From NCBI RefSeq assembly GCF_002019855.1, contig NZ_CM007717.1, positions 1,739,570 to 1,803,569 of the forward strand: a stretch of DNA of 64,000 bases, read 5' to 3'. This stretch comes from Streptomyces antibioticus (GTDB taxonomy: Bacteria > Actinomycetota > Actinomycetes > Streptomycetales > Streptomycetaceae). Within the stretch, counting starts at the first letter, position 1. Every line of letters starts with the position of its first letter. Of this stretch, positions 56,718-64,000 are shown in pieces. Both the position numbers and the translations under genes were made by a program. Below the pieces are notes generated by a model. That model searched no databases. It was not told where the DNA came from and saw only the letters and a program-made list of their open reading frames with translations.

Positions 56718-57767
56718 TCACCCCGTGCCCGGGGGCTGTTCATTCGCCTCGTACGTACCCGACGCTATCGCGAGCAGCCGGGCGGCCTTCAGTTCGGTCT
56801 CCGCCCACTCGGCCTCGGGGTCGGAGCCCCAGGTGATGCCGGCGCCGGTGCCGAAGCGCAGGACGCCCTCGGCGCGGTCGATCCAGAAGGTGCGGATGCC
56901 GACGGCCAGCTCGCCGGTGCCCCGGTCGGCGTCGACCCAGCCGATGCCGCCGCAGTAGGGGCCGCGCGGCGCGGTCTCCAGGGCGTCGATGATCCGCAGG
57001 GCGCTGGACTTGGGGGCGCCGGTGACCGAGCCGGGCGGGAAGGCGGCGTCGAGCAGCTCGGGCCAGCCGGCGCCGTCGCGCAGTTCGCCGCGCACGGTCG
57101 ACACGAGGTGGACCAGCCCGGGGTGCTTCTCGACGGCGCACAGGTCGGGGACGGTCACACTGCCCGTCGCGCAGACGCGCCCGATGTCGTTGCGGACGAG
57201 GTCCACGATCATGACGTTCTCGGCGTAGTCCTTGTCGAGGAGGTCCGCCTCGGTGCGCCCGGTGCCCTTGATCGGGCCGGACTCGACGATCCGGCCGGCC
57301 CGGCGCAGGAACAGCTCGGGCGAGGCGGTGGCGATCTCGACGCCGTGCCCGGGCAGGCGAATCGTTCCGGCGTACGGTGCCGGGTTGCCGCGCGCGAGCA
57401 GGGCGGTCAGGGCGTCCACGTCGGCGCCGGGGTCGACGGGCGCGGTCAGGACGCGGCAGAGGTTGGCCTGGTAGACCTCGCCGGCGGCGATGTGCTCACG
57501 GATCCGGCGCACGCCGGCCGTGTACGCGGCCCGGTCGAGGGACGACGTCCAGTCACCGGCGGCCGGGCCCCGCCAGCGGCCGGGCGCGGGCGTGGGGACG
57601 GGCTCCTCGCGGACGTCGGCGAAGCGGGCGCAGACCAGACGGCCCTCGAAGTCCGCGGCGACGGCCCAGAAACCGGTGGAGTCGAGGGCCGCGGGATCGC
57701 TGGTGACGTCGAGGAGACCGGTGGCGGCGCGGCTGCCGAAACGGGCGAGAGGAGGGAGGTGGAGCAC
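56718..57767 (-). CDS. pabB: Aminodeoxychorismate synthase component I (PabB-like, chorismate binding)
   Basis: 349 aa from a GTG at 57767. It covers the chorismate-binding domain, with the PabB-type lysine in SGPIKGTGRT (PIKGT, versus PIAGT in anthranilate synthase). Others are ENVMIVDLVRNDIGRV, PPGSVTGAPKSSALRIIDAL and FGTGAGITWGSDPEAEWAE. It lacks the full N-terminal domain of E. coli PabB (453 aa), as in many actinobacterial versions. Converges head-to-tail with pabC and is divergent from the tRNA array. Confidence 0.9.
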   Translation of the reverse strand: MLHLPPLARFGSRAATGLLDVTSDPAALDSTGFWAVAADFEGRLVCARFADVREEPVPTPAPGRWRGPAAGDWTSSLDRAAYTAGVRRIREHIAAGEVYQANLCRVLTAPVDPGADVDALTALLARGNPAPYAGTIRLPGHGVEIATASPELFLRRAGRIVESGPIKGTGRTEADLLDKDYAENVMIVDLVRNDIGRVCATGSVTVPDLCAVEKHPGLVHLVSTVRGELRDGAGWPELLDAAFPPGSVTGAPKSSALRIIDALETAPRGPYCGGIGWVDADRGTGELAVGIRTFWIDRAEGVLRFGTGAGITWGSDPEAEWAETELKAARLLAIASGTYEANEQPPGTG

Positions 57768-57931
57768 AGTGCCGAGTCTAGGGCGGGTGCCCGCGCCGCC
57801 GGTCCGGGCCGGTCGCCGCGGGGCCCTGAGCAGGTCCGCAGTGACCGCGGGACGGCACCGGGACGGCTCGGGGACGGCTCATGGGCGGCCGCGGGCGGGG
57901 GCGCAGGGCAGCACGCTGCGCAAACGCGTTT

Positions 57932-57959
57932 TTGTGCTGGCCCAGGAATCCGCTAGAGT
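57932..57959 (+). promoter_or_regulatory. Promoter of the tRNA array
   Basis: TTGTGC (57932-57937) and TAGAGT (57954-57959), spacer 16, end 42 bases before tRNA-Gly. A run of five T at 57929-57933 marks an A/T-rich spot in a GC-rich region. Fits a vegetative sigma promoter. Confidence 0.65.
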
Positions 57960-58000
57960 TCAGTTCGTCGCCGGGACGCGAGAGCGGACCGAAACGACAA

Positions 58001-58073
58001 GCGGACGTAGCTCAGTTGGTAGAGCGCAACCTTGCCAAGGTTGAGGTCGCGAGTTCGAGCCTCGTCGTCCGCT
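58001..58073 (+). tRNA. tRNA-Gly(GCC)
   Basis: 73 nt. Acceptor arms GCGGACG/CGTCCGC pair fully; anticodon stem CAACC/GGTTG with loop TTGCCAA, anticodon GCC; T-arm GCGAGTTCGAGCCTCGT. Discriminator T. First gene of the array. Confidence 0.97.
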
Positions 58074-58111
58074 CGAAGGAATCTGGGGATCTTCTCGAAC
58101 CCCGCACTCCT

Positions 58112-58182
58112 GGTGGAGTGGCCGAGAGGCGAGGCAACGGCCTGCAAAGCCGTCTACACGGGTTCAAATCCCGTCTCCACCT
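58112..58182 (+). tRNA. tRNA-Cys(GCA)
   Basis: 71 nt. Acceptor GGTGGAG/CTCCACC; anticodon loop CTGCAAA with GCA; T-arm CGGGTTCAAATCCCG. Discriminator T. Thirty-eight bases after tRNA-Gly. Confidence 0.97.
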
Positions 58183-58186
58183 CCAA

Positions 58187-58258
58187 GGACGATTAGCTCA
58201 GCGGGAGAGCGCTTCCCTGACACGGAAGAGGTCACTGGTTCAATCCCAGTATCGTCCA
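58187..58258 (+). tRNA. tRNA-Val(GAC), copy 1
   Basis: 72 nt, four bases after tRNA-Cys. Acceptor GGACGAT/ATCGTCC; anticodon loop CTGACAC with GAC; T-arm CTGGTTCAATCCCAG. Discriminator A. Confidence 0.97.
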
Positions 58259-58281
58259 CTGAAGCCCCAGGGCTTCGACCC

Positions 58282-58353
58282 GCGCGATTAGCTCAGCGGG
58301 AGAGCGCTTCCCTGACACGGAAGAGGTCACTGGTTCAATCCCAGTATCGCGCA
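58282..58353 (+). tRNA. tRNA-Val(GAC), copy 2, altered acceptor stem
   Basis: 72 nt. The body is identical to the other two Val(GAC) genes but the acceptor is GCGCGAT/ATCGCGC: pairs 2:71 and 3:70 are changed on both strands, so pairing is kept. Confidence 0.96.
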
Positions 58354-58387
58354 CGCAGCATCCACGGCCCCCGGGTCGTGGTCCCGA

Positions 58388-58459
58388 GGACGATTAGCTC
58401 AGCGGGAGAGCGCTTCCCTGACACGGAAGAGGTCACTGGTTCAATCCCAGTATCGTCCA
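58388..58459 (+). tRNA. tRNA-Val(GAC), copy 3
   Basis: 72 nt, same sequence as copy 1 including the GGACGAT/ATCGTCC acceptor. Last gene of the array, ten bases before the terminator. Confidence 0.97.
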
Positions 58460-58468
58460 CACACCGGA

Positions 58469-58496
58469 GCCCCCGGCCGCCTTCGCGGTCGGGGGC
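58469..58496 (+). terminator. Terminator of the tRNA array
   Basis: GCCCCCGGCCGC (58469-58480) pairs with GCGGTCGGGGGC (58485-58496), one G-U pair, tetraloop CTTC, then TTCCTCGT. It also lies 31 bases past the stop of the minus-strand zinc-ribbon gene. Confidence 0.85.
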
Positions 58497-58527
58497 TTCC
58501 TCGTGGGCGCCGTCGGCCCGGCCGCCG

Positions 58528-58827
58528 TCAGCTCGAGAACAGCATGCGGCCGAAGCCCTTCTGACGGTGGTGGCCGTAGTGCCCACCGTGGTGGCCGCCG
58601 TGCGGGGCGCCCCAGGCGGGGGCCGCCGGCGCGGCGGGCGCGGCCGGGTACGCCTGCGGGGCGGGCGGCGCCGGGGGCGCGGGCTGCGACCACTGGGACT
58701 CCAGGCGGGTCAGCGCCTCCAGCTCGCCGTAGTCGAGGAAGATCCCCCGGCAGTTGCTGCACTGCTCTATCTGGACGCCGTTGCGGTTGTAGGTGTGCAT
58801 CGGGGCGTGACACTTCGGGCACTGCAT
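58528..58827 (-). CDS. TFIIB-type zinc-ribbon protein
   Basis: 99 aa from ATG 58827 (GAGGAG twelve bases upstream; a TTG at 58839 is too close to it). Two cysteine pairs, MQCPKCHAP and IEQCSNCRGIFLDYGELEAL, form the zf-TFIIB ribbon. A Pro/Ala linker and a His/Gly-rich segment (HGGHHGGHYGHH) follow, then GFGRMLFSS. The His-rich tail may bind metal. Function unknown; common in actinobacteria. Confidence 0.88.
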   Translation of the reverse strand: MQCPKCHAPMHTYNRNGVQIEQCSNCRGIFLDYGELEALTRLESQWSQPAPPAPPAPQAYPAAPAAPAAPAWGAPHGGHHGGHYGHHRQKGFGRMLFSS

Positions 58828-58908
58828 GGTTCGGGTCAACTCCTCGCAGGTCGGTCCTGTTTCGCGTACCGCCAGGACAGACTCTGCCCGGCCGCGGTCG
58901 GTTGCACC

Positions 58909-59868
58909 CTACGTCGTGGAGGTTCGTGCCAACTGCGGCGGGACCGAACCGATTCGGGCGCAGGCGTCCACCAGTGCCCGTTCGACCTCGTCCAGGGGGC
59001 GGTCCTCGGCGACGGCCTTCGCCGTCCAGCGGGCGGCGGTCTGCACGGTCAGGGCGCGGGCCGGGACGTCCAGGGCGGGCCAGGGGTCGCCGTCGGCGGG
59101 GACGGCCGGGCCGCCGGCGGCGCGGTAGGCGTCCAGGAAGCGGGTCCACTCCTCGGGCGGGAGCAGCCCGCAGGCGTACCAGGCGGCCGGGCGGGCGAGG
59201 TCCCAGGCCGGGACGCCCACCCCCAGGTCGTCGACGTCGATCAGCCGCCAGGGGCCTTCGGGGGCGGGGTGGCGGACGAGCTGGCCGAGGTGGAGGTCGC
59301 CGTGGCAGAGCGTGCTGGTGTCGGGCATGGGGGCCTCGGCGCGGGCCCAGGCGGGCAGGGAGTGCCAGGCACGGACGACGGGCGCGGTCGCGGCGTGGTG
59401 CGGGGCGGCCGCCCGCAGGCGGGCCACGGCCCGGGCCGCCTTGGCGGGGCCGCGCATCGGCGGCAGGGGCGGTCCGGCCGGTGCGGTCAGATGCAGACGG
59501 GCGAGCAGAGCGGCCGCCTCCTCCCAGGGGGCGGCGTCCGGGTCGTCCGGGTCCACCGGGGTGCCGTACGGCCAGAACGTGACCGGGCGGCCGTGCAACG
59601 CCACCGGCGTCGGGCTCAGCGGCGCCAGGAGGACGTCGGGCAGCCGGACGGCGACGGCGAGACGGCGGGCGAGGTCGGCGGGGGCCGTGTCCGGGGCGTG
59701 GGCCTTCGCGACGGTGTCCGCGTGGCGTACGACGGTGGCGTCGGGGCGGTCGGCGAGCGTGGCCGCGCCGCAAGGGCAGGACCGGGGCCGGGTGCCGGGA
59801 GCCTCGCCGGGGTGCGCACGGGCGCGGGCCCGGGCGGCCAGCTCGGTGAGCAGGGGGACGGCGGTCAC
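58909..59868 (-). CDS. Aminoglycoside phosphotransferase (APH)-family kinase-like protein
   Basis: 319 aa from GTG 59868 with AGGGAG nearby. The kinase core has LCHGDLHLGQLV (catalytic Asp) and LIDVDDLGVGVPAWDLARPA (metal-binding Asp). The N-lobe carries ATVVRHADTVAKAHA. Such proteins phosphorylate small molecules; there is no reason to call it a resistance gene. The frame stays open upstream through a 12-nt minisatellite and a hairpin, giving a Pro-rich extension that I consider non-coding. Two cysteines near the N-terminus (RSCPCG) are unusual. Confidence 0.85.
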   Translation of the reverse strand: MTAVPLLTELAARARARAHPGEAPGTRPRSCPCGAATLADRPDATVVRHADTVAKAHAPDTAPADLARRLAVAVRLPDVLLAPLSPTPVALHGRPVTFWPYGTPVDPDDPDAAPWEEAAALLARLHLTAPAGPPLPPMRGPAKAARAVARLRAAAPHHAATAPVVRAWHSLPAWARAEAPMPDTSTLCHGDLHLGQLVRHPAPEGPWRLIDVDDLGVGVPAWDLARPAAWYACGLLPPEEWTRFLDAYRAAGGPAVPADGDPWPALDVPARALTVQTAARWTAKAVAEDRPLDEVERALVDACARIGSVPPQLARTSTT

Positions 59869-59945
59869 GGGGCTCCCTGGGGCGGCGGATCGTCTCCGGT
59901 GAGGGTACGCACTGGGTGGCGGCCGGGGTCCTGGAAGTGGCTGCG

Positions 59946-60029
59946 GAACTGGTTCCGGGGATGGTTTCGGGGCTGGTTTCAGGGCTGGTTCCGCGACTGA
60001 TTCGGGACCGGTTTCGGGACTGGCACCGG
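59946..60029 (+). repeat. 12-nt imperfect minisatellite
   Basis: About seven tandem units related to GGGCTGGTTTCG: GAACTGGTTCCG, GGGATGGTTTCG, GGGCTGGTTTCA, GGGCTGGTTCCG, then more diverged units up to GACTGGCACCGG. Lies upstream of the APH-like gene. Confidence 0.85.
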
Positions 60030-60060
60030 GGCTCCTTCCGGATCTGTGTCCGGACACGGC

Positions 60061-60094
60061 AATGCCGGCGTGGCTCCCCAGCCACGCCGGCATT
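60061..60094. terminator. Strong terminator hairpin downstream of the small membrane gene
   Basis: AATGCCGGCGTGGCT (60061-60075) pairs perfectly over 15 bp with AGCCACGCCGGCATT (60080-60094), loop CCCC; on the plus strand TTTTT runs through its end (60093-60097). It ends the 60182-60376 gene and insulates the APH-like gene. Confidence 0.85.
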
Positions 60095-60181
60095 TTTGCC
60101 GTCCGCCGCACCCCCGTCCCCACGGGGTTTCATGGGTGGATGTCCCCGCCCGGACCGCTCTTCCGGGCCTGGGGTCGCCGC

Positions 60182-60376
60182 TCAGCGCCCCAGCATCTCG
60201 CCCACGGACGACGCCTGTGTGGTCACTGTCTCCCAGCCGTCGAAGACGACGAGGAGCAGGACCGCCAGGGGAAGGGCCATCAGCGTCGCCACCAAGGGGT
60301 GGCGGCGGCCCGTGCGGCGGCGGGGCGTGGTGCGCTCCTGGGTGCGGAGGTACGTCCGCGGTGCCGGGTAGGCCAT
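60182..60376 (-). CDS. Small (64-aa) single-pass membrane protein
   Basis: Starts MAYPAPRTYLRTQERTTPRRR with AGGAGAGG six bases before the ATG, a strong site. The basic N-terminal half (inside-positive) is followed by one helix, PLVATLMALPLAVLLLVVFD, and a short outer tail WETVTTQASSVGEMLGR. Not recognised. Closed by the strong hairpin at 60061-60094. Confidence 0.75.
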   Translation of the reverse strand: MAYPAPRTYLRTQERTTPRRRTGRRHPLVATLMALPLAVLLLVVFDGWETVTTQASSVGEMLGR

Positions 60377-60964
60377 GGTCCCTCTCCTGACCGTTCAGTT
60401 GTCGTTGGCAGCGGCGAGTGCCTGACCTCGGGGGACGAGTGCTGCACCCGCCGCTTGACCTCAAATCTAGGGGCGCGGCGGGCGGCGGGCGTCATGCCGT
60501 CGTACCGAATGACGGGCCTCCCGGAGGATGAGCCATGACCTGCGGTGTACTCCCCTGGGTGGAGACCGGGTGCGCGGTCTCAGGGTCTTCCCGGAGGGGG
60601 TGTGGGCGAGGGGGTGTCCAGCAGGGGGCGCGGCGTGACTTCGCTCACTTCCCGTGCCCTCGGTGGGGCCGTCGGGCCCGCCCCGGGGACGGCTCGGGCG
60701 GGTGCCGGCGGGGCGGTCCGTGTGCCTCGGGGCGCGGCCGTGGCCGGTTCGGTCCGGTCGTCCTACGGTGTTTCAATCTCCCTTCTGCGAGGGCGGGTTG
60801 AGGTTGGCTCTTCGCCAAGGGGCGTCTGTTCCCAAGGGCTCTGACCACCCTTCACATCCGGCGCCCCGAGCCGACAATCGATCAGGTCGAGAGGGCGCGG
60901 CCTCTGCGCGCGGACGGCCGTGGAAACGTAAGCTGTGCCACGTCACACGGACCGGGCAGCGGGG
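60377..60964. other. 588-base region upstream of the Ser/Thr kinase
   Basis: No supported gene. It holds the promoter of the small membrane gene (leftmost 100 bases) and that of the kinase. A plus frame at 60535-60801 has a GGAGG but random-looking, Gly/Arg-rich content. No repeats or RNA genes recognised. Confidence 0.4.
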
Positions 60965-62395
60965 ATGAACATGGCGATGATGCGCCTGAGGCGCGAGGAC
61001 CCGCGCGTCGTCGGCTCGTTCAGGCTTCACCGACGGCTCGGCGCGGGCGGGATGGGCGTCGTCTACCTGGGCTCCGACAAGAAGGGCCAGCGGGTCGCGC
61101 TGAAGGTGATCCGGCCCGATCTGGCCGAGGACCAGGAGTTCCGGTCGCGGTTCGCGCGCGAGGTGTCGGCCGCCCGGCGGATCCGGGGCGGCTGTACGGC
61201 GCGGCTGGTGGCGGCGGATCTGGACGCCGACCGGCCGTGGTTCGCCACGCAGTACGTGCCCGGTCCCTCCCTGCACGACAAGGTCAACGACGAGGGTCCG
61301 CTCGGGGCCGCCGAGCTGGCGGCGATCGGGGCCGCGCTGTCGGAGGGGCTCGTCGCGGTCCACGAGGCCGGGGTCGTGCACCGGGACCTCAAGCCGTCCA
61401 ACATCCTGCTGTCCCCCAAGGGGCCGCGGATCATCGACTTCGGCATCGCCTGGGCGACGGGGGCGTCGACGCTGACGCATGTCGGTACGGCGGTGGGCTC
61501 CCCCGGGTTCCTCGCGCCCGAGCAGGTGCGCGGGGCGCTGGTCACGCCGGCCACGGACGTCTTCTCGCTCGGCGCCACGTTGGCGTACGCCTCGACGGCC
61601 GACTCGCCCTTCGGGCACGGCAGTTCGGAGGTGATGCTGTACCGCGTGGTGCACGAGGAGCCCCATCTGCACGGCGTGCCCGACGCGCTCGCGCCGCTGA
61701 TCCGCGCGTGCCTGGCGAAGGACCCCGAGGAGCGGCCGAGCACGCTCGACCTGTCGCTGCGGCTCAAGGAGATCGCGGCCCGCGAGGCCCAGGGCATGGC
61801 CGATCCGCGCCCGCCCGCGCCCCGCGCGAGCGAGGCGGACCGGCCCACCGGGCGGCTCAGCGACACCGGCTATCCCGAACGCACCCTGCGCCAGCCGGGC
61901 GGACCCGGCACTCCCCCGCCGCGCGGCGGCGTCCCGTCCTCACGCGGCACGGCTCCCGCCTCCCGGGGCGGGGTCCCCTCCCGCGGGGGCGCCTCACGGG
62001 GCGGCAGTACGTCTCGGGGCGGCGGTGCGGCACGCGGCAACCCCGCCTCGCGCGGGGGCGGCGGTCCCGTGTCCCGGTCCGGCGGCCGCCCGTCGACCGG
62101 CGGCCGCGTCAGCCGACCGGGCAACCGCCCCGGCCCGCGCAGCGGCACGGGGCGGCCGGGGCCGCGCTCCACGGGGACGGGGCGGCGCCCCGCCAATCCG
62201 CGGCTGCTGCGCCAACGTCTGTTCGTCTTCGTGGTCGTGACCCTGCTGGTGGCCCTCGGCATCGCCGTCGTCCAGGGCTGCCAGGGCCCGGCTCGCGGCC
62301 TCGGCGACGACCACGGACGGCAGGGCTCGGCACAGGCGTACGGGCGGGTCGATACGGGGTGGCTGGTCGGCGGGCGGGGCCCGGTCGGGCGGTGA
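60965..62395 (+). CDS. Membrane Ser/Thr protein kinase (PknB-like catalytic domain)
   Basis: 476 aa from ATG 60965 (GCAGCGGGG upstream; nearby ATGs cannot be excluded). The N-terminal kinase domain (about 1-275) has RLGAGGMGVVYLG, VALKVI (ATP Lys), VVHRDLKPSNILL (catalytic loop, about 138-150), IIDFGIAWA and GSPGFLAPEQ. A linker of about 140 residues is built of SRGG-like repeats rich in Arg, Gly, Ser and Pro. One membrane helix (about 418-440, VFVVVTLLVALGIAVVQGC) and a 35-aa outer tail without PASTA domains end the protein. Signal and substrates unknown. Confidence 0.93.
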   Translation: MNMAMMRLRREDPRVVGSFRLHRRLGAGGMGVVYLGSDKKGQRVALKVIRPDLAEDQEFRSRFAREVSAARRIRGGCTARLVAADLDADRPWFATQYVPGPSLHDKVNDEGPLGAAELAAIGAALSEGLVAVHEAGVVHRDLKPSNILLSPKGPRIIDFGIAWATGASTLTHVGTAVGSPGFLAPEQVRGALVTPATDVFSLGATLAYASTADSPFGHGSSEVMLYRVVHEEPHLHGVPDALAPLIRACLAKDPEERPSTLDLSLRLKEIAAREAQGMADPRPPAPRASEADRPTGRLSDTGYPERTLRQPGGPGTPPPRGGVPSSRGTAPASRGGVPSRGGASRGGSTSRGGGAARGNPASRGGGGPVSRSGGRPSTGGRVSRPGNRPGPRSGTGRPGPRSTGTGRRPANPRLLRQRLFVFVVVTLLVALGIAVVQGCQGPARGLGDDHGRQGSAQAYGRVDTGWLVGGRGPVGR

Positions 62396-62527
62396 CGTGA
62401 CCCGGAGGCCGGTCGGGGCCCCTCGACGGCATGACGGCCCACAGTGAACCGGGGGAACGGATCAGCTCAGGTATGGACGCGGCCGAAGGTGTGGCGGCGC
62501 CTGCCGCATGTGGAACCCCAGGGCCGT

Positions 62528-63346
62528 CTACCGGCCCCGGCCGCCCGTCGTGACCGCGTAGAACGCCACCGCCGCTGCCGCGCCCACGTTGAGGGAGTCG
62601 ACTCCGTGGGACATGGGGATGCGGACCCATTCGTCGGCTGCCATCAGGGCCTGGGTGGAGAGGCCGTCGCCCTCCGCGCCGAGCATCAGGGCGAGGCGGT
62701 CCATGGTGTGCGGGGCGGCCTCGTCGAGGGAGCGGGCCTTCTCGTCGGGGGTGAGGGCGAGCAGGGTGAAGCCGGCCTCGCGGACCGAGTCCAGGCCCTT
62801 GGGCCAGGAGTCGAGGCGGGCGTACGGCACCGAGAACACCGCGCCCATCGAGACCTTCACGCTGCGGCGGTACAGGGGGTCGGCGCAGTCCGGGGAGAGC
62901 AGGACCGCGTCCATGCCGAGGGCCGCCGCGGAGCGGAAGATCGCGCCGATGTTGGTGTGGTCGTTGACCGACTCCATGACGACGACGCGGCGCGCGGTCT
63001 GGAGGAGTTCCGCGGCCGTCGGCAGCGGCTTGCGCTGCATCGACGCGAGCGCGCCGCGGTGGACGTGGTAGCCGGTGACCTGTTCGGCCAGTTCGGGGCC
63101 GACCGCGTACACCGGGGCGGGGAGTTCGTCGATGACGTCCCGCATGACGTCGACCCACTTGGCGGACAGCAGCATGGAACGCATCTCGTATCCGGCGTCC
63201 TTGGCCCGCCGGATGACCTTCTCGCCCTCCGCGATGAACAGGCCCTCGGCCGGTTCGCGCCTGCGGCGTAGTTCGACGTCGGTCAGGCCCGTGTAGTCGC
63301 TCAGGCGGGGGTCGTCGGGGTTCTCGACACTGATGAGATCGGCCAC
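62528..63346 (-). CDS. TrmH/SpoU-family RNA 2'-O-methyltransferase
   Basis: 272-aa SPOUT methyltransferase. The substrate-binding N-terminus has GLFIAEGEKVIRRAKDAGYE. The SPOUT motifs are ESVNDHTNIGAIFRSAAALG (motif 1), LALMLGAEGDGLS (motif 2) and RIPMSHGVDSLNVGAAAAVAFY (motif 3). Target could be rRNA or tRNA; resistance-type methyltransferases belong to the same family, but nothing suggests that here. Converges on the kinase gene and lies downstream of cobA. Confidence 0.92.
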   Translation of the reverse strand: MADLISVENPDDPRLSDYTGLTDVELRRRREPAEGLFIAEGEKVIRRAKDAGYEMRSMLLSAKWVDVMRDVIDELPAPVYAVGPELAEQVTGYHVHRGALASMQRKPLPTAAELLQTARRVVVMESVNDHTNIGAIFRSAAALGMDAVLLSPDCADPLYRRSVKVSMGAVFSVPYARLDSWPKGLDSVREAGFTLLALTPDEKARSLDEAAPHTMDRLALMLGAEGDGLSTQALMAADEWVRIPMSHGVDSLNVGAAAAVAFYAVTTGGRGR

Positions 63347-63409
63347 AGGGTGATACTGCCTTGTCCTGGGTGTGGTGCCAACGGCTCGGTACGGGTGGGT
63401 TACCCTCGG

Positions 63410-64000
63410 TTACTCGGTGGGGCGCGGGCCCACGCCCACGACCGGGCCGACGATGATGACCGCGGGCGGCCGGACGTCCTCGGCACGGACCCGCTCGCCG
63501 ACGGTCGCGAGCGTCGCGTCCACTCGGCGCTGTGTGGCCGTCGTGCCCTCCTGGACCAGGGCCACCGGGGTGTCGGCCGGCTTGCCGTGCGCGATCAGCG
63601 CCTCGGCGATCTTCCCGATCTTGTCCACGCCCATCAGGATCACGAGCGTGCCGGTGAGCTTCGCGAGGGAGGCCCAGTCGACCAGCGAACGCTCGTCGTC
63701 GGGCGCCACATGACCGCTGACCACGGTGAACTCATGGGCGACCCCGCGGTGGGTGACCGGGATGCCGGCCGCGCCCGGGACCGAGATGGAGCTGGAGATG
63801 CCGGGGACGACCGTGCAGGGGATCCCGGCCTCGGCGAGCGCCTGGAGTTCCTCCATGCCGCGGCCGAAGACGTACGGGTCGCCGCCCTTGAGACGGACCA
63901 CCGACCTGCCCTGCTTGGCGTGCTCGATCAGCGCGTTGTTGATGGCCTCCTGGGCCATGTACCGGCCGTACGGGATCTTCGCCGCGTCGATCACCTCGAC
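63410..64000 (-). CDS. cobA: Uroporphyrinogen-III C-methyltransferase, C-terminal part (runs off the right edge)
   Basis: SAM-dependent enzyme making precorrin-2, the entry to siroheme and cobalamin. About 196 codons are present, reading VEVIDAAKIPYGR at the window edge. The family motifs are VVRLKGGDPYVFGRGMEE, CTVVPGISSSISVPGAAG, IPVTHRGVAHEFTVVSGH and TLVILMGVDK. The N-terminal part with the first SAM loop lies outside; in Streptomyces the protein may have a fused N-terminal siroheme-type region, which cannot be seen here. The apparent internal GTG start at 63994 is only a track artefact of the cut. Confidence 0.94.
   Translation of the reverse strand, partial: VEVIDAAKIPYGRYMAQEAINNALIEHAKQGRSVVRLKGGDPYVFGRGMEELQALAEAGIPCTVVPGISSSISVPGAAGIPVTHRGVAHEFTVVSGHVAPDDERSLVDWASLAKLTGTLVILMGVDKIGKIAEALIAHGKPADTPVALVQEGTTATQRRVDATLATVGERVRAEDVRPPAVIIVGPVVGVGPRPTE

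Noticed and set aside
58909..59868. Aminoglycoside resistance gene
   Set aside because: Only the general APH fold motifs are present; most actinobacterial members of this family are of unknown small-molecule kinase type.
59869..60123. N-terminal extension of the APH-like protein (Pro-rich, 85 aa)
   Set aside because: It would read through a 12-nt minisatellite and a terminator hairpin, while GTG 59868 has AGGGAG at the right distance.
60535..60801. 88-aa plus frame with a GGAGG ahead of its ATG
   Set aside because: Composition is random Gly/Arg/Cys without any pattern, and two overlapping frames look equally open; probably chance in high-GC DNA.
62528..63346. Ribosomal antibiotic-resistance methyltransferase (thiostrepton type)
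   Set aside because: TrmH-family motifs are general, and there is no biosynthetic cluster or resistance context in the window.

Overview
The window is a high-GC chromosomal segment of a Streptomyces. Signs are the strong G/C bias at third codon positions, frequent GTG starts (and one TTG), an SsgB sporulation gene, a bifunctional RelA, mycothiol-era actinobacterial gene neighbourhoods, and a gene order matching the conserved core of Streptomyces chromosomes. From general knowledge of S. coelicolor this corresponds to the aroC-to-cobA stretch around ssgB; no database search was run. Almost all of it is chromosomal core, mostly on the minus strand.

Layout. 1-7.3 kb (minus): a DUF948 protein, a DUF6167 protein, alaS, ruvX, mltG, aroE and the start of aroC form a tightly overlapping operon. 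7.4-12.6 kb (minus): rpsD, rarA, a VKOR-family protein, hisS and a glyoxalase-II-like hydrolase. 12.8-15.0 kb (plus): a membrane-anchored cyclophilin and a DUF349 coiled-coil protein, ending in a perfect 24-bp inverted repeat shared with the convergent relA. 15.2-24.5 kb (minus): yajC, secD, secF, apt and relA, preceded by the Holliday-junction set ruvC-ruvA-ruvB. 24.6-30.5 kb (minus): yebC, pdxT, pdxS, a LemA-like protein and the phosphatidylinositol mannoside genes pimA, a patA-like acyltransferase and a pgsA-type PI synthase. 30.9-36.2 kb is mainly plus: a degenerate EF-G paralogue, an unknown membrane protein and a K+ channel, with a HIT protein between them on minus. thrS follows at 36.3-38.2 kb.

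38.4-41.1 kb holds an overlapping two-gene unit (unknown 411-aa protein plus a DUF4365 PD-(D/E)XK-type protein) divergent from a DnaQ-like exonuclease. Two nearly identical tRNA-Val(CAC) genes in the same orientation (41148-41219 and 51024-51095) bracket about 10 kb. The right part of that interval is the most accessory-looking piece of the window: a five-gene minus-strand operon with a lipoprotein binding protein, two sugar permeases, a DUF624/YesL-like protein and a Tat-exported PcRGLX/YetA-like protein. This gene combination recalls the Bacillus yes/yet/lpl rhamnogalacturonan locus. It has no ATPase or regulator of its own, but LacI-type palindromes lie upstream.

51.2-58.0 kb: a TIGR02611 membrane protein, ssgB, a CGNR protein, small membrane proteins, a DsbA-like protein, a tandem-GNAT protein, and pabB/pabC for p-aminobenzoate. 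58.0-58.5 kb is a tRNA array, Gly(GCC)-Cys(GCA)-3x Val(GAC). The window closes with a TFIIB-type zinc-ribbon protein, an APH-family protein, a Ser/Thr kinase, a TrmH/SpoU methyltransferase and the C-terminal part of cobA.

I see no CRISPR array, insertion sequence, integrase or prophage. No unmistakably new system is present. The best candidates for follow-up are the tRNA-bracketed carbohydrate cassette, the DUF4365 gene pair, the acceptor-stem variants among the valine tRNAs, and small 3'-end duplications that repeat stop codons in frame.
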